Shown here piece by piece: positions 22,713 through 30,347 of a DNA stretch of 41,322 nt. The notes beneath the pieces are model-generated. The model did not search any database, was not told where the DNA came from, and saw nothing but the letters and a program-made list of their open reading frames with translations. Every line of letters starts with the position of its first letter. The stretch's first letter is position 1. Origin of the DNA: an uncultured Collinsella sp. (GTDB lineage Bacteria > Actinomycetota > Coriobacteriia > Coriobacteriales > Coriobacteriaceae); assembly GCA_900541715.1 (NCBI GenBank), contig UQLI01000018.1:1-41322 (forward strand). Direction: 5' to 3'. A program made the position numbers and the translations under genes.

Positions 22713-24509
22713 GTGTCTGAACAGGCAAATGTTGATTGTGCTGCTGGCTTTGGCGTGCGCTTGATCGGCTGTGCCGACGATGCGGTTTTGCCCATTGGCA
22801 TACACGACTATGCGGAGGCCCTTGGTTGCTGCATGCTGGTTGACAAGACCATGTTTATTGCCGATGTGTTGGACTGCGACGCGTCCGTTGTGGTGTGCTG
22901 TCGACCCGAGGGTTTTGGCAAGAGCATGAACTTGTCGATGCTCAGGGCTTTTCTGGAGCGTCCAGCGGTCGGTCGCTCTGGTCAGCGTTTGTTTGCCGAT
23001 GCTCAGATTTGGGATGCGAACGGCGGGCGCTATCGGGATGAGTATGCTTGCTATCCGGTGATATCGCTGGACTTTTCTGGCGCTGGGAGGCGTGGCCCCG
23101 CTGTTGCCGGCGTCGTGCGCGATGCCCTTTCGGGCGAGTGCGCTCGCTTGTTGGCGCTCTTGGAGGCTCCGGATTTAGCTCGAGATAAGGTGCGTCACAT
23201 CGAACGTGTCGCGCGTGGCGTGGCGAGCGCGGACGAGGTTGACTCGGTGCTCGGTGTGCTCATAGAGCTGCTGGAGATTGCCTGCGATGAGCAGGTTGTA
23301 TTGCTCGTTGATGGGTACGATGCGGCGTGGTCTCGCCGTGCGAGCGCGAGGGACGCTTCCGACGCCGATCCGGCAGAACTACTTGACCGTGCGCTGTTTG
23401 ACGCCATTGCCACTGCGCGCGATTCGTTGCGGCTGACGTGTCTGATGGGGGAGTGTCCCGGTCCTGCCGAAGCGGCGCTTTCTTCGCGCGGCTGCTCGTA
23501 TTGTCTGACGACGCCGCTGTCGGCGTGGTGTGACCGTTGGTTCGGTTTTTCGGATGCCGAGGTCGAGGCTCTTTTGAATCATGCTGGGCGCGAGGAATAC
23601 CTGAATGATGCGCGTGAATGGCTCGAGGGGTATCGGTTTGGCAGGGCCTATTGCTCGAGTCCAGAGCGTGTGATCGGTTTTCTGGGCCGAGGCTGCACGG
23701 CGCCTGTGCGTGCCGATCTGTATGGATATGCCGATTGCCTGAGTAGGGTAGTTGCCGGGTGGAATCTCGATCGCCTTTCGGTCTTGTTTGATTTGCTCGA
23801 GGCCCATGGGTGCGCTGAGGCCCCGCTTTGTTTGGGCACTGCAGAGCCAGATGTCTCGCCTGACGATGGCATGTGGACAGCGCTGTATCTGTCCGGTTTT
23901 CTCACGACGGATATGACTGAGGAGCCAGAGCATGGCGATCGCTTCCGTGCTTTGCGATTGCCCAATAACGAGCTTCGCCAGGCCTTGCGTCTAGTGATTA
24001 TTGAGTGGTTTGAGTGCGCTGCAGAAGACATTCGAGACGTCGATGCGTTTCGCGACGGGCTGTGCCATGGGAACGAGGATACCGTGAGGCGGGCGCTAAG
24101 CCGCATCTTGGGAGATGCGGGAATCGGTGCGACCGACCCAGATACACCGCTGCCATATCACCTACTCTTGCAAGGACTCTGCTTTGGATTGCCGGGCTAT
24201 GCCAATCCTGCTTCGAGGCGAAAGTGTGGCGCGGATCGCTGGGACATCCAGGTTTTTCCTACGGGCGCCGCGTTCGACATAGCCGATACGATCGGTATGC
24301 TCGATGAACGTCCGCTGATAACGATCAACATGATGTATGACCCCGGTGTGGATGCGCTGGGCCTAGAATTGCTGGCCGTGCAGGCGCTGCTCGACATAGA
24401 GCGCGACGGCATCGACGAAATCCGTGTGCCGCGACCCGGCGTTGGCCGCATGCGCTGGGGGTTTGGGTTTGATGGACAGCATGTGGCTACGGTGTACCAG
24501 CGGCTTTAA
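22713..24509 (+). CDS. AAA-ATPase-like/DUF1703-type protein with altered motifs
   Basis: Probable start is the GTG at 22713 (or TTG at 22710), after AGGGGG; the open frame extends to 22581 without support. It has 598 aa. The N-terminus matches the AAA-ATPase-like (PF09820) family that precedes a DUF1703 PD-(D/E)XK-like domain: HDYAEALGCCMLVDKTMFIADVLD, the P-loop RPEGFGKSMNLSML (64-77), YPVISLDFSG, and the YRFG block. The usual Walker B 'DEYD' reads DGYD (200-203), so the catalytic Glu is missing. In the C-terminal domain, the strand where family members carry E/D-x-K reads PLITINMMYDPG, so the nuclease core also looks degenerate. It may be a regulatory or decaying member. The family is common in anaerobes as multicopy genes of unknown function. 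Confidence 0.75.
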   Translation: MSEQANVDCAAGFGVRLIGCADDAVLPIGIHDYAEALGCCMLVDKTMFIADVLDCDASVVVCCRPEGFGKSMNLSMLRAFLERPAVGRSGQRLFADAQIWDANGGRYRDEYACYPVISLDFSGAGRRGPAVAGVVRDALSGECARLLALLEAPDLARDKVRHIERVARGVASADEVDSVLGVLIELLEIACDEQVVLLVDGYDAAWSRRASARDASDADPAELLDRALFDAIATARDSLRLTCLMGECPGPAEAALSSRGCSYCLTTPLSAWCDRWFGFSDAEVEALLNHAGREEYLNDAREWLEGYRFGRAYCSSPERVIGFLGRGCTAPVRADLYGYADCLSRVVAGWNLDRLSVLFDLLEAHGCAEAPLCLGTAEPDVSPDDGMWTALYLSGFLTTDMTEEPEHGDRFRALRLPNNELRQALRLVIIEWFECAAEDIRDVDAFRDGLCHGNEDTVRRALSRILGDAGIGATDPDTPLPYHLLLQGLCFGLPGYANPASRRKCGADRWDIQVFPTGAAFDIADTIGMLDERPLITINMMYDPGVDALGLELLAVQALLDIERDGIDEIRVPRPGVGRMRWGFGFDGQHVATVYQRL

Positions 24510-24533
24510 GCGCTGAGGTGTTTCCGGCTTCCG

Positions 24534-25553
24534 TTACTCGGTGTCCTTCATGGGTGGCATGGGCTTCCAGTTGGGATCCTTGATGATCTTGCGGGCGTCT
24601 TTCATGCCACGGCGCAGCGCCGGAATACCGGTCTTATAGCACTTATCGACCGCAGCCAGGCGAATGAATTCCTTGCAGAAGGTCGCGGCATTGCCCAGGC
24701 GGAACAGCACGGGGTGGTAGTCACCGTAGATCTGCATATAGCGAGCGAGGAAGCCTCGGTTGCGCATGATGTAGTAGCGGTTGGTGTCGCTCGTAGAGTT
24801 AAGCTGGCGCTTGCCGGCGATATCCCAGTTAGAGACGGCGCGGGCGCGCTTGAGCACCACGTCGGCCACAACGGCGGCGGGGAAGTGCTGGCTGGCCACG
24901 TAACCATAGCAGGCATCGTCGCCGTAGATGAAGAATCGCGCATCGGGCAGGCCGATCTTGTCGACCACGCGGCGCGAGAACATGCCGCCCTCAAAGCATA
25001 GCTGGTTCATGGCGCGGTAGCCCTCGGGTCCCAGGTCCCACTTGGCGACAGGGTTGGGAATGCCGAGCGAAAGGATGAGTTGGTATTGCCAAAAGAAAGC
25101 GCCGCCGTCAAAGTCCAGGCGCGAACCCTGGATGACGTCGTAGCGGTCGGTCCACTTGGCCAAGCGCTCGATGCCTTCGGGGATGACGAGCACGTCGTCG
25201 TCCATGACCCAGAACCACTGGGCCCCCAAGCCGTAGGCGCATTTAGTGCCGGCGGAGAAGCCGCCCGCACCGCCGCCGTTTTCGAGCTGGGGCGCGTAGA
25301 TAACGCGGTCGGTGCCACCCTTCGCATCGGGCTGATCGGTGTCGATACCCCACAGCTTGGCCAAGCGCTCGTTAAATGCGGTGCACATGGCCTCGGTCTC
25401 GCGCGAATTCTCGTTATCGACAATCACGATGCGCCAAGGCGTTGCCGTGAGCTCGGCCATGGAGTCGAACAGGTTGGCCAAGAGCTTCTGGCGCTTGTAC
25501 GTAACGACAACGATGGCGAGCTTATCGATGGGGGCGGGAAGGGTGGAAGTCAT
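24534..25553 (-). CDS. Glycosyltransferase family 2 protein (GlfT/rhamnosyltransferase-like)
   Basis: A 339-aa GT-A fold enzyme. It shows IVVVTYKRQKLLANLFDSM, IVIVDNENS, NGGGAGGFSAGTKCAYGLG, the metal-binding WVMDDDVLV, FEGGMFSRRVVDKIG, and FIYGDDACYGY. The G-G-A-G-G-F motif and DDD are typical of galactofuranosyl-/rhamnosyltransferase-like GT2 enzymes that extend surface glycans. There is no membrane helix. The start at 25553 follows AAAGGATAT. It converges with the ATPase-like gene, leaving only 24 bp and no visible terminator, and is divergent from the large GT operon, with which it probably cooperates. Confidence 0.87.
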   Translation of the reverse strand: MTSTLPAPIDKLAIVVVTYKRQKLLANLFDSMAELTATPWRIVIVDNENSRETEAMCTAFNERLAKLWGIDTDQPDAKGGTDRVIYAPQLENGGGAGGFSAGTKCAYGLGAQWFWVMDDDVLVIPEGIERLAKWTDRYDVIQGSRLDFDGGAFFWQYQLILSLGIPNPVAKWDLGPEGYRAMNQLCFEGGMFSRRVVDKIGLPDARFFIYGDDACYGYVASQHFPAAVVADVVLKRARAVSNWDIAGKRQLNSTSDTNRYYIMRNRGFLARYMQIYGDYHPVLFRLGNAATFCKEFIRLAAVDKCYKTGIPALRRGMKDARKIIKDPNWKPMPPMKDTE

Positions 25554-25923
25554 GGGGAATATATCCTTTCACGCGCGGCGGGCGAGCGCTGCGCGGAAGC
25601 TATCGAATGCGTCCGTAGGGCGGCACCTATTGTAAAGGGTCGCTGTGCCATGTTGGCAAGGTTTGAATAAAACGCAGGAACCTGTCATGGGCGAGGTGAC
25701 TGCTATACGCGACATTAATGCGCTGATTACTGCTTGAGAGTACGAGTGTTTCAGCGACCGTGATTAAGCGCAGCGCTTCGATGGATATGTTGCGTGCGGC
25801 TTCGGGCTGCATGACGTCCTTTCGTATCGGTTTGCCTCTGCGGGCTCCATAGATTATATAAACGCCCACGAGCGGGACGACCCTTTGATACCATTATCGA
25901 CAGGTATTTCCTAAGGAGCACAT
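25554..25923. other. Divergent promoter region of the glycan locus
   Basis: About 370 bp between divergent GT genes. On the minus strand TACAAT (around 25629-25634) with TTGCCA 19 bp upstream could serve the leftward gene. The rightward promoter is listed separately. A reverse reading frame at 25627-25869 has no ribosome-binding site and is not called. Confidence 0.5.
25832..25860 (+). promoter_or_regulatory. Putative promoter of the GT operon
   Basis: TTGCCT (25832-25837), 17-bp spacer, TATATA (25855-25860). Leader of about 55 nt to the TTG start at 25924. Confidence 0.6.
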
Positions 25924-27027
25924 TTGTCTACTAACGCCTCTGGCAGCCCTGTTCTGTCGCTGCTTATTCCCATTTACAATGTTCAGCGCTATCTGCGCGA
26001 GTGCCTCGATTCCGCCCTGGCGCAGACGCTCAAGGATATTGAGATCATCTGCATTAACGACGGGTCGACCGACAACTCGCCGGCGATTATCCGCGAGTAT
26101 ATGGAGCGCGATGGGCGCGTCAAGATGATCGACAAGGCCAACAGCGGCTACGGAGACTCGATGAACCACGGTCTGGAGATGGCGCGTGGCAAGTACGTTG
26201 GCATCTTGGAGTCCGATGACTTTATGGCGCCCGACGCACTCGAAAAGCTTGTCTCGGCCGCCGATACCAATAATGCCGACTTTGCGAAGGCGAACTTTGA
26301 TTTCTACTGGTCTAAGCCCGAGGAGCGCCGTTCGCTGCACGAGATGTTTAAAGCCAAGGACTGTGGCAGGCCAGTGCACCCGAGCGATACAACGCAGTTC
26401 TTTAAGCAAAAGCCGTCGATTTGGTCGGCCGTGTACCGTCGCGATTTTCTTGAGCGCAACGGCATTACGTTCCTGCCGACTCCGGGAGCATCCTTTCAGG
26501 ACACGTCATTCGCCTTTAAGGTGATCGCGTGCGCCGATAAGGCTGTTTACCTGCATGATGCCGTGTTGTCGTATCGCCAGGACAACGAGAATTCCTCGGT
26601 CAATTCTTCGGCTAAGGTCTTTTGCGTCAATACCGAGTATGCCGAGATTGAGCGTTGGATTCGAGAGGATTATGCCCGCGGCCACGCAAGCGGCGATGTC
26701 GCGCGCATGCTCAAGTTCAATCAGCTCATTAAGTACGATTCGTACATGTGGAACTACGTGCGCCTGGCGCCTAAGTTCTATAAGGAGTTCCTGGTTCAGA
26801 TGGCCAAGGAATTTCAGGCGGCTTTGGACGCCGGGGAGTTTTCGCTTGACGACCTCAAGCCGTGGAAGCGCGCAAATCTCGCTGCTATCCTCAAAGATCC
26901 TGAGGGCTGGGTTGATGAGCATCCGAGCTTTGCGACGGATGGTGCCTTGGGGCGTGCTAAGTATTACGCCTCGGTTGGAGGCCCCGGAGTGGTCGCCGCT
27001 TTCCTCGTCGAATCGTTGAGGGGGTAG
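25924..27027 (+). CDS. Glycosyltransferase family 2 protein (paralogue 1)
   Basis: A 367-aa GT2 enzyme starting with TTG, 5 nt after AAGGAG. The N-terminal GT-A domain has LSLLIPIYNVQRYLRECLDS, IICINDGSTDNSP, DKANSGYGDSMNHGLE and the D-x-D equivalent LESDDFM. The C-terminal half (FFKQKPSIWSAVYRRDFL, FLPTPGASFQDTSFAFK, YRQDNENSSVNS) is shared with paralogue 2 (28149-29267), pointing to a gene duplication within the operon. It is probably a transferase for one sugar of a cell-surface polysaccharide; donor and acceptor cannot be told. It is the first gene of the operon, and the next starts 6 nt later. Confidence 0.9.
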   Translation: MSTNASGSPVLSLLIPIYNVQRYLRECLDSALAQTLKDIEIICINDGSTDNSPAIIREYMERDGRVKMIDKANSGYGDSMNHGLEMARGKYVGILESDDFMAPDALEKLVSAADTNNADFAKANFDFYWSKPEERRSLHEMFKAKDCGRPVHPSDTTQFFKQKPSIWSAVYRRDFLERNGITFLPTPGASFQDTSFAFKVIACADKAVYLHDAVLSYRQDNENSSVNSSAKVFCVNTEYAEIERWIREDYARGHASGDVARMLKFNQLIKYDSYMWNYVRLAPKFYKEFLVQMAKEFQAALDAGEFSLDDLKPWKRANLAAILKDPEGWVDEHPSFATDGALGRAKYYASVGGPGVVAAFLVESLRG

Positions 27028-27033
27028 GTTGGC

Positions 27034-28074
27034 ATGGGAGAGGCTTCGATCCCCAAAGCGACCATTGTCGTTCCCGTATACAACTCGGCACGCTCGATTC
27101 AGCGATGCCTCGACTCGCTCTTGGCGCAGTCCGAGCGCTCGATTCAGGTTGTCTGCGTCAACGACGGTTCAACTGACGATTCGTTGAACGTGTTGCGCCA
27201 GGTTGCGCAAGCCGACGATCGCGTACTGGTGATTGACCAGGAAAACGCGGGCGTCTCGTGTGCTCGAAATGCCGGTATCGATGCCGCCGAGGGCGAAGTC
27301 GTCTTCTTTGTAGACTCCGACGATTACATCGATGCCCAGACGGTCGAGCGCGTGCTGCAGGCCATGGAGTCGTCGGATGCCGAGGTCGCCGTTTTTGGCG
27401 GCGTCTGCGAGCCCGCCGATGCCGCGCCCAAGCGCGTCCAGCAGCTTATGAGCCCCAAAGCGGGTGCCTTCGGCGTCTGTGATCCCCAACTGCTGTTCCA
27501 TTCGAATGCGCAGCCCTATGCCTGCCGTGCGGCTTTTTCGCGCGAGCTGCTCAATCGCGAAGGCATTCGCTTCGCCCCCGGTTTGGCTTTGGGCGAGGAC
27601 GTCGTCTTCCAATTTGCGGCTTATGCGCTTGCCCGCAAGACCGTCGTCATGCCGGACAAGTTCTACCACTACGTGATGGAGAGTGAATCGGCGACGCACG
27701 AGTTCAACAGTGCCGATGCTCGCGCCAAAAAGCTTGACGCCCACATGAGGATGCTCGAGGAGGTCTTGGAGGACTGGGCGGCCTACGGTCTTTTGGACCT
27801 GTGCCCCGGCGAGCTGATAACTTGGTTTTTAGACCTAATTGTGTTCGACCTGGCGCGCTTGGATGCCGATGACTTCCATCGCGTGGCGGCTCGCGTCAAC
27901 ATGGATCTCACGACGTTTTTGGGAACGGCGTGGGCGGATATGCCTGCTAAGGGCGCCGTTCGGCGTGTTGCCCACAAGCTCGTTGCGGCGACCTCGGGCG
28001 TTTCGATGGCAGACGCCACGCTGTTCTATCTTTCGACTCGCGGTCTCAAAGCCTGTCTGGAGCGCTTCCTCTAA
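27034..28074 (+). CDS. Glycosyltransferase family 2 protein
   Basis: A 346-aa GT2 enzyme. It shows ATIVVPVYNSARSIQRCLDSLLAQ, VVCVNDGSTDDSL, DQENAGVSCARNAGID, and VDSDDYIDAQTV with the metal-binding D-x-D. A later ALGEDVVFQFAAYALA supplies the E-D pair expected of the catalytic base region. The C-terminal part is helical. GGGTAGG just upstream of the ATG overlaps the preceding stop region. The class resembles WaaB/EpsJ-like enzymes of capsule or wall-glycan loci. A 74-nt gap follows before the next gene; no terminator is visible in it. Confidence 0.88.
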   Translation: MGEASIPKATIVVPVYNSARSIQRCLDSLLAQSERSIQVVCVNDGSTDDSLNVLRQVAQADDRVLVIDQENAGVSCARNAGIDAAEGEVVFFVDSDDYIDAQTVERVLQAMESSDAEVAVFGGVCEPADAAPKRVQQLMSPKAGAFGVCDPQLLFHSNAQPYACRAAFSRELLNREGIRFAPGLALGEDVVFQFAAYALARKTVVMPDKFYHYVMESESATHEFNSADARAKKLDAHMRMLEEVLEDWAAYGLLDLCPGELITWFLDLIVFDLARLDADDFHRVAARVNMDLTTFLGTAWADMPAKGAVRRVAHKLVAATSGVSMADATLFYLSTRGLKACLERFL

Positions 28075-28148
28075 TTCCAAGCGCTGCCGCCCGCCGCAAC
28101 TTGGCTGCTAAAATGACCCTGTTACACGCTATTCAACAGGAGGTTCTC

Positions 28149-29267
28149 TTGCAGAACTCTGATACCCCTAAAGTTTCGCTGCTTGTCCCCATCTGCAACG
28201 TCGAGCGCTACCTGCGCGAGTGCCTCGATTCCGCCGTGGCGCAGACGCTCAAGGACATCGAGATCATTTGCATCAACGACGGATCCACCGACAGTTCGCC
28301 GGATATCATCCGCGAATACATGGAGCGCGACCCCCGTGTGAAGTTGATCGACAAAGCCAACAGCGGCTACGGCGACTCGATGAACCGCGGTTTGGAGATG
28401 GCCCGCGGTGAGTACGTGGGCATCTTGGAGTCCGATGACTTTATGTTTGAGGACTCGCTTCAAAAACTGGTTGCCAGGGCAGATGCCGAGCACGCCGATG
28501 TGGTCAAAGGCGATTTCTACCTGTATTGGTCCACGCCAACGGAGCGCCGCGAACTGTTTGGGATTATCGACGAGTATATGACGGGTGCGGCGTATCGCCC
28601 CGTCGACCGCCCGGGCATCTTTTACCGTAAGCCTTCCATTTGGTCGGCCATCTATCGACGTGAGTTTCTCAACGCCAACCAGATTCGCTTCCTCCCTACG
28701 CCGGGCGCCTCATATCAGGATGCGGGTTTTAACTTCAAAGTTTGGGCGTGTGCCGAGCGTGCCGCGTTTATTGCGGACCCCATTTTGTGCTATCGCCAGG
28801 ATAACGAGAAGAGCTCCGTTAATTCGCCCAACAAGGTGTTTTGCGTGTGCGACGAATATGCCGAGATGCAGCGCTTTTTGAACGAGCGCCCCGAGCTTAA
28901 GGCTCAACTTCAGGGCATTTTAATGCGCATGAAGGTCGATACGTACCGCTGGAATGACGAGCGCCTGGTCGATGAACTGCGCGAGCAGTTTTGGAAGAAA
29001 GCCTCGTCCGAGCTCAAGGCCGATTGGGACGCCGGTCGCTTTGACCTGTCGCTGTTCGATCCGCGCGGCGAGACCGACTTGCGCTTGATGGTCAAGTCAC
29101 CCCGAACCTACATCGATTCGCGGTTTGACTTTAAGAAGCCGGGCAAGCTCAATACGTTTAAGCACTACTTTAAGATCGGCGGCCTGCCGCTGGTCTGGCG
29201 CGTGCTGACGTATCAGCGCACCTACGGCGACAACCCGCATCCCGACGACGTGCCGGTCGCACAGTAG
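28149..29267 (+). CDS. Glycosyltransferase family 2 protein (paralogue 2)
   Basis: A 372-aa GT2 enzyme starting with TTG 7 nt after AGGAGG; the frame is open upstream to 28101 but without a ribosome-binding site. It shares long identical blocks with the gene at 25924: QTLKDIEIICINDGSTD, DKANSGYGDSMN, YVGILESDDFM, KPSIWSA, FLPTPGAS, YRQDNE. The two differ most in the last 100 residues, which may set acceptor choice. The same unusual TTG start in both copies supports a common origin. Confidence 0.9.
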   Translation: MQNSDTPKVSLLVPICNVERYLRECLDSAVAQTLKDIEIICINDGSTDSSPDIIREYMERDPRVKLIDKANSGYGDSMNRGLEMARGEYVGILESDDFMFEDSLQKLVARADAEHADVVKGDFYLYWSTPTERRELFGIIDEYMTGAAYRPVDRPGIFYRKPSIWSAIYRREFLNANQIRFLPTPGASYQDAGFNFKVWACAERAAFIADPILCYRQDNEKSSVNSPNKVFCVCDEYAEMQRFLNERPELKAQLQGILMRMKVDTYRWNDERLVDELREQFWKKASSELKADWDAGRFDLSLFDPRGETDLRLMVKSPRTYIDSRFDFKKPGKLNTFKHYFKIGGLPLVWRVLTYQRTYGDNPHPDDVPVAQ

Positions 29268-29279
29268 GAGCACTTGACT

Positions 29280-30347
29280 ATGGCTACCCCCAAGATTTCC
29301 GTTGTCGTTCCCATCTATAACGTGGAGGAGTGCCTGGCCTGGTGCCTGGACTCCCTGCTTGCGCAGGACATGCCCGATTGGGAAGGCGTGCTGGTCAACG
29401 ATGGCTCGCCGGACGGTTCGCGCGATATTGCGGCTGCTTATTGCGAAAAGGACGCGCGCTTTACGCTTGTCGATAAGGAGAACGGCGGCCTGTCGAGCGC
29501 GCGCAATGCGGGCGTTGCTGTGTCCACGGCGCCTATCGTTGCGTTTTTGGATTCCGACGACCGGTTTACGCCCGATGCATGCCGCGTGATCGTCGATGCC
29601 TTTGAGCGCGAGGACTGCGACGTTTTGACCTTTGGTGCGAATCCGTATCCGCTGGAGGCGGGGTATCCGTGGCTTAACTATGTGTTGAGCCCGCGCGATA
29701 TTTCGTTTGAGGGCTATAGCTCTGACCTGCTGTTTAAGGAAGCGTCTCGTCCCTTTGCGTGGCGCACCGCCTGCAAGCGCGATTTTTTGCTCAACAACGG
29801 GATTGTGTTCGATGAAACCGTCAAGTATGGCGAGGATCAGGTCTTCGATTTTGCCGTGTACGGTCGTTCGCGCAAGACTACGCTTATCTCGAACAAGCTG
29901 TACGACTATCGCGTGGCGCGCAAGGGCTCGCTCATGGACACCATGCGCTATGACGACGAGACACGCCTGCTAGAGCACGTAAAGATATACTCCGCGGTGC
30001 TGAATGATTGGCACCGCGATGGGCTTGATGCCCAGCATGCGGACGATCTGGCATATTTCCTGTGCGATCTGGTGTTGTATGACGCGCTCAGGTTGCTGGG
30101 GACGGACTGCGGCAAGGTGTTTGCCGCTGCTGCTGCTGCGCTCGCCGGTTCTCCCGTGGGCAGTGACGCCGCGCTCGCGCAGTGCGCACCTTCGGTTGCC
30201 GCCATGGTGCGTGCGGCGCTTGCCAGCGAGGCTCTCAGTCGCCGCACGTGCAAAAAGCTCATGTTCGATTACGACGTGTTGAGGTTTGGACGCCTGGGCG
30301 CCTGCAAGCGCATGGCCGCGAATGTTCTGGGAAAGCGAGAAGTGTAG
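29280..30347 (+). CDS. Glycosyltransferase family 2 protein
   Basis: A 355-aa GT2 enzyme. It shows ISVVVPIYNVEECLAWCLDSLLAQ, VLVNDGSPDGS, DKENGGLSSARNAG and LDSDDRFTPDA. VKYGEDQVFDFAVYG holds the E-D pair. The ATG at 29280 lies 9 nt after AGGAG, better than an in-frame TTG only 3 nt after it. The stop is immediately followed by the next ATG (0-nt gap). The C-terminus is Ala-rich and helical. It is similar in type, but not closely, to the paralogue pair in the same operon. Confidence 0.88.
   Translation: MATPKISVVVPIYNVEECLAWCLDSLLAQDMPDWEGVLVNDGSPDGSRDIAAAYCEKDARFTLVDKENGGLSSARNAGVAVSTAPIVAFLDSDDRFTPDACRVIVDAFEREDCDVLTFGANPYPLEAGYPWLNYVLSPRDISFEGYSSDLLFKEASRPFAWRTACKRDFLLNNGIVFDETVKYGEDQVFDFAVYGRSRKTTLISNKLYDYRVARKGSLMDTMRYDDETRLLEHVKIYSAVLNDWHRDGLDAQHADDLAYFLCDLVLYDALRLLGTDCGKVFAAAAAALAGSPVGSDAALAQCAPSVAAMVRAALASEALSRRTCKKLMFDYDVLRFGRLGACKRMAANVLGKREV

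Noticed and set aside
25627..25869. 80-codon minus-strand ORF in the divergent GT promoter region
   Set aside because: No Shine-Dalgarno, no recognisable motif, and it overlaps the likely rightward promoter.
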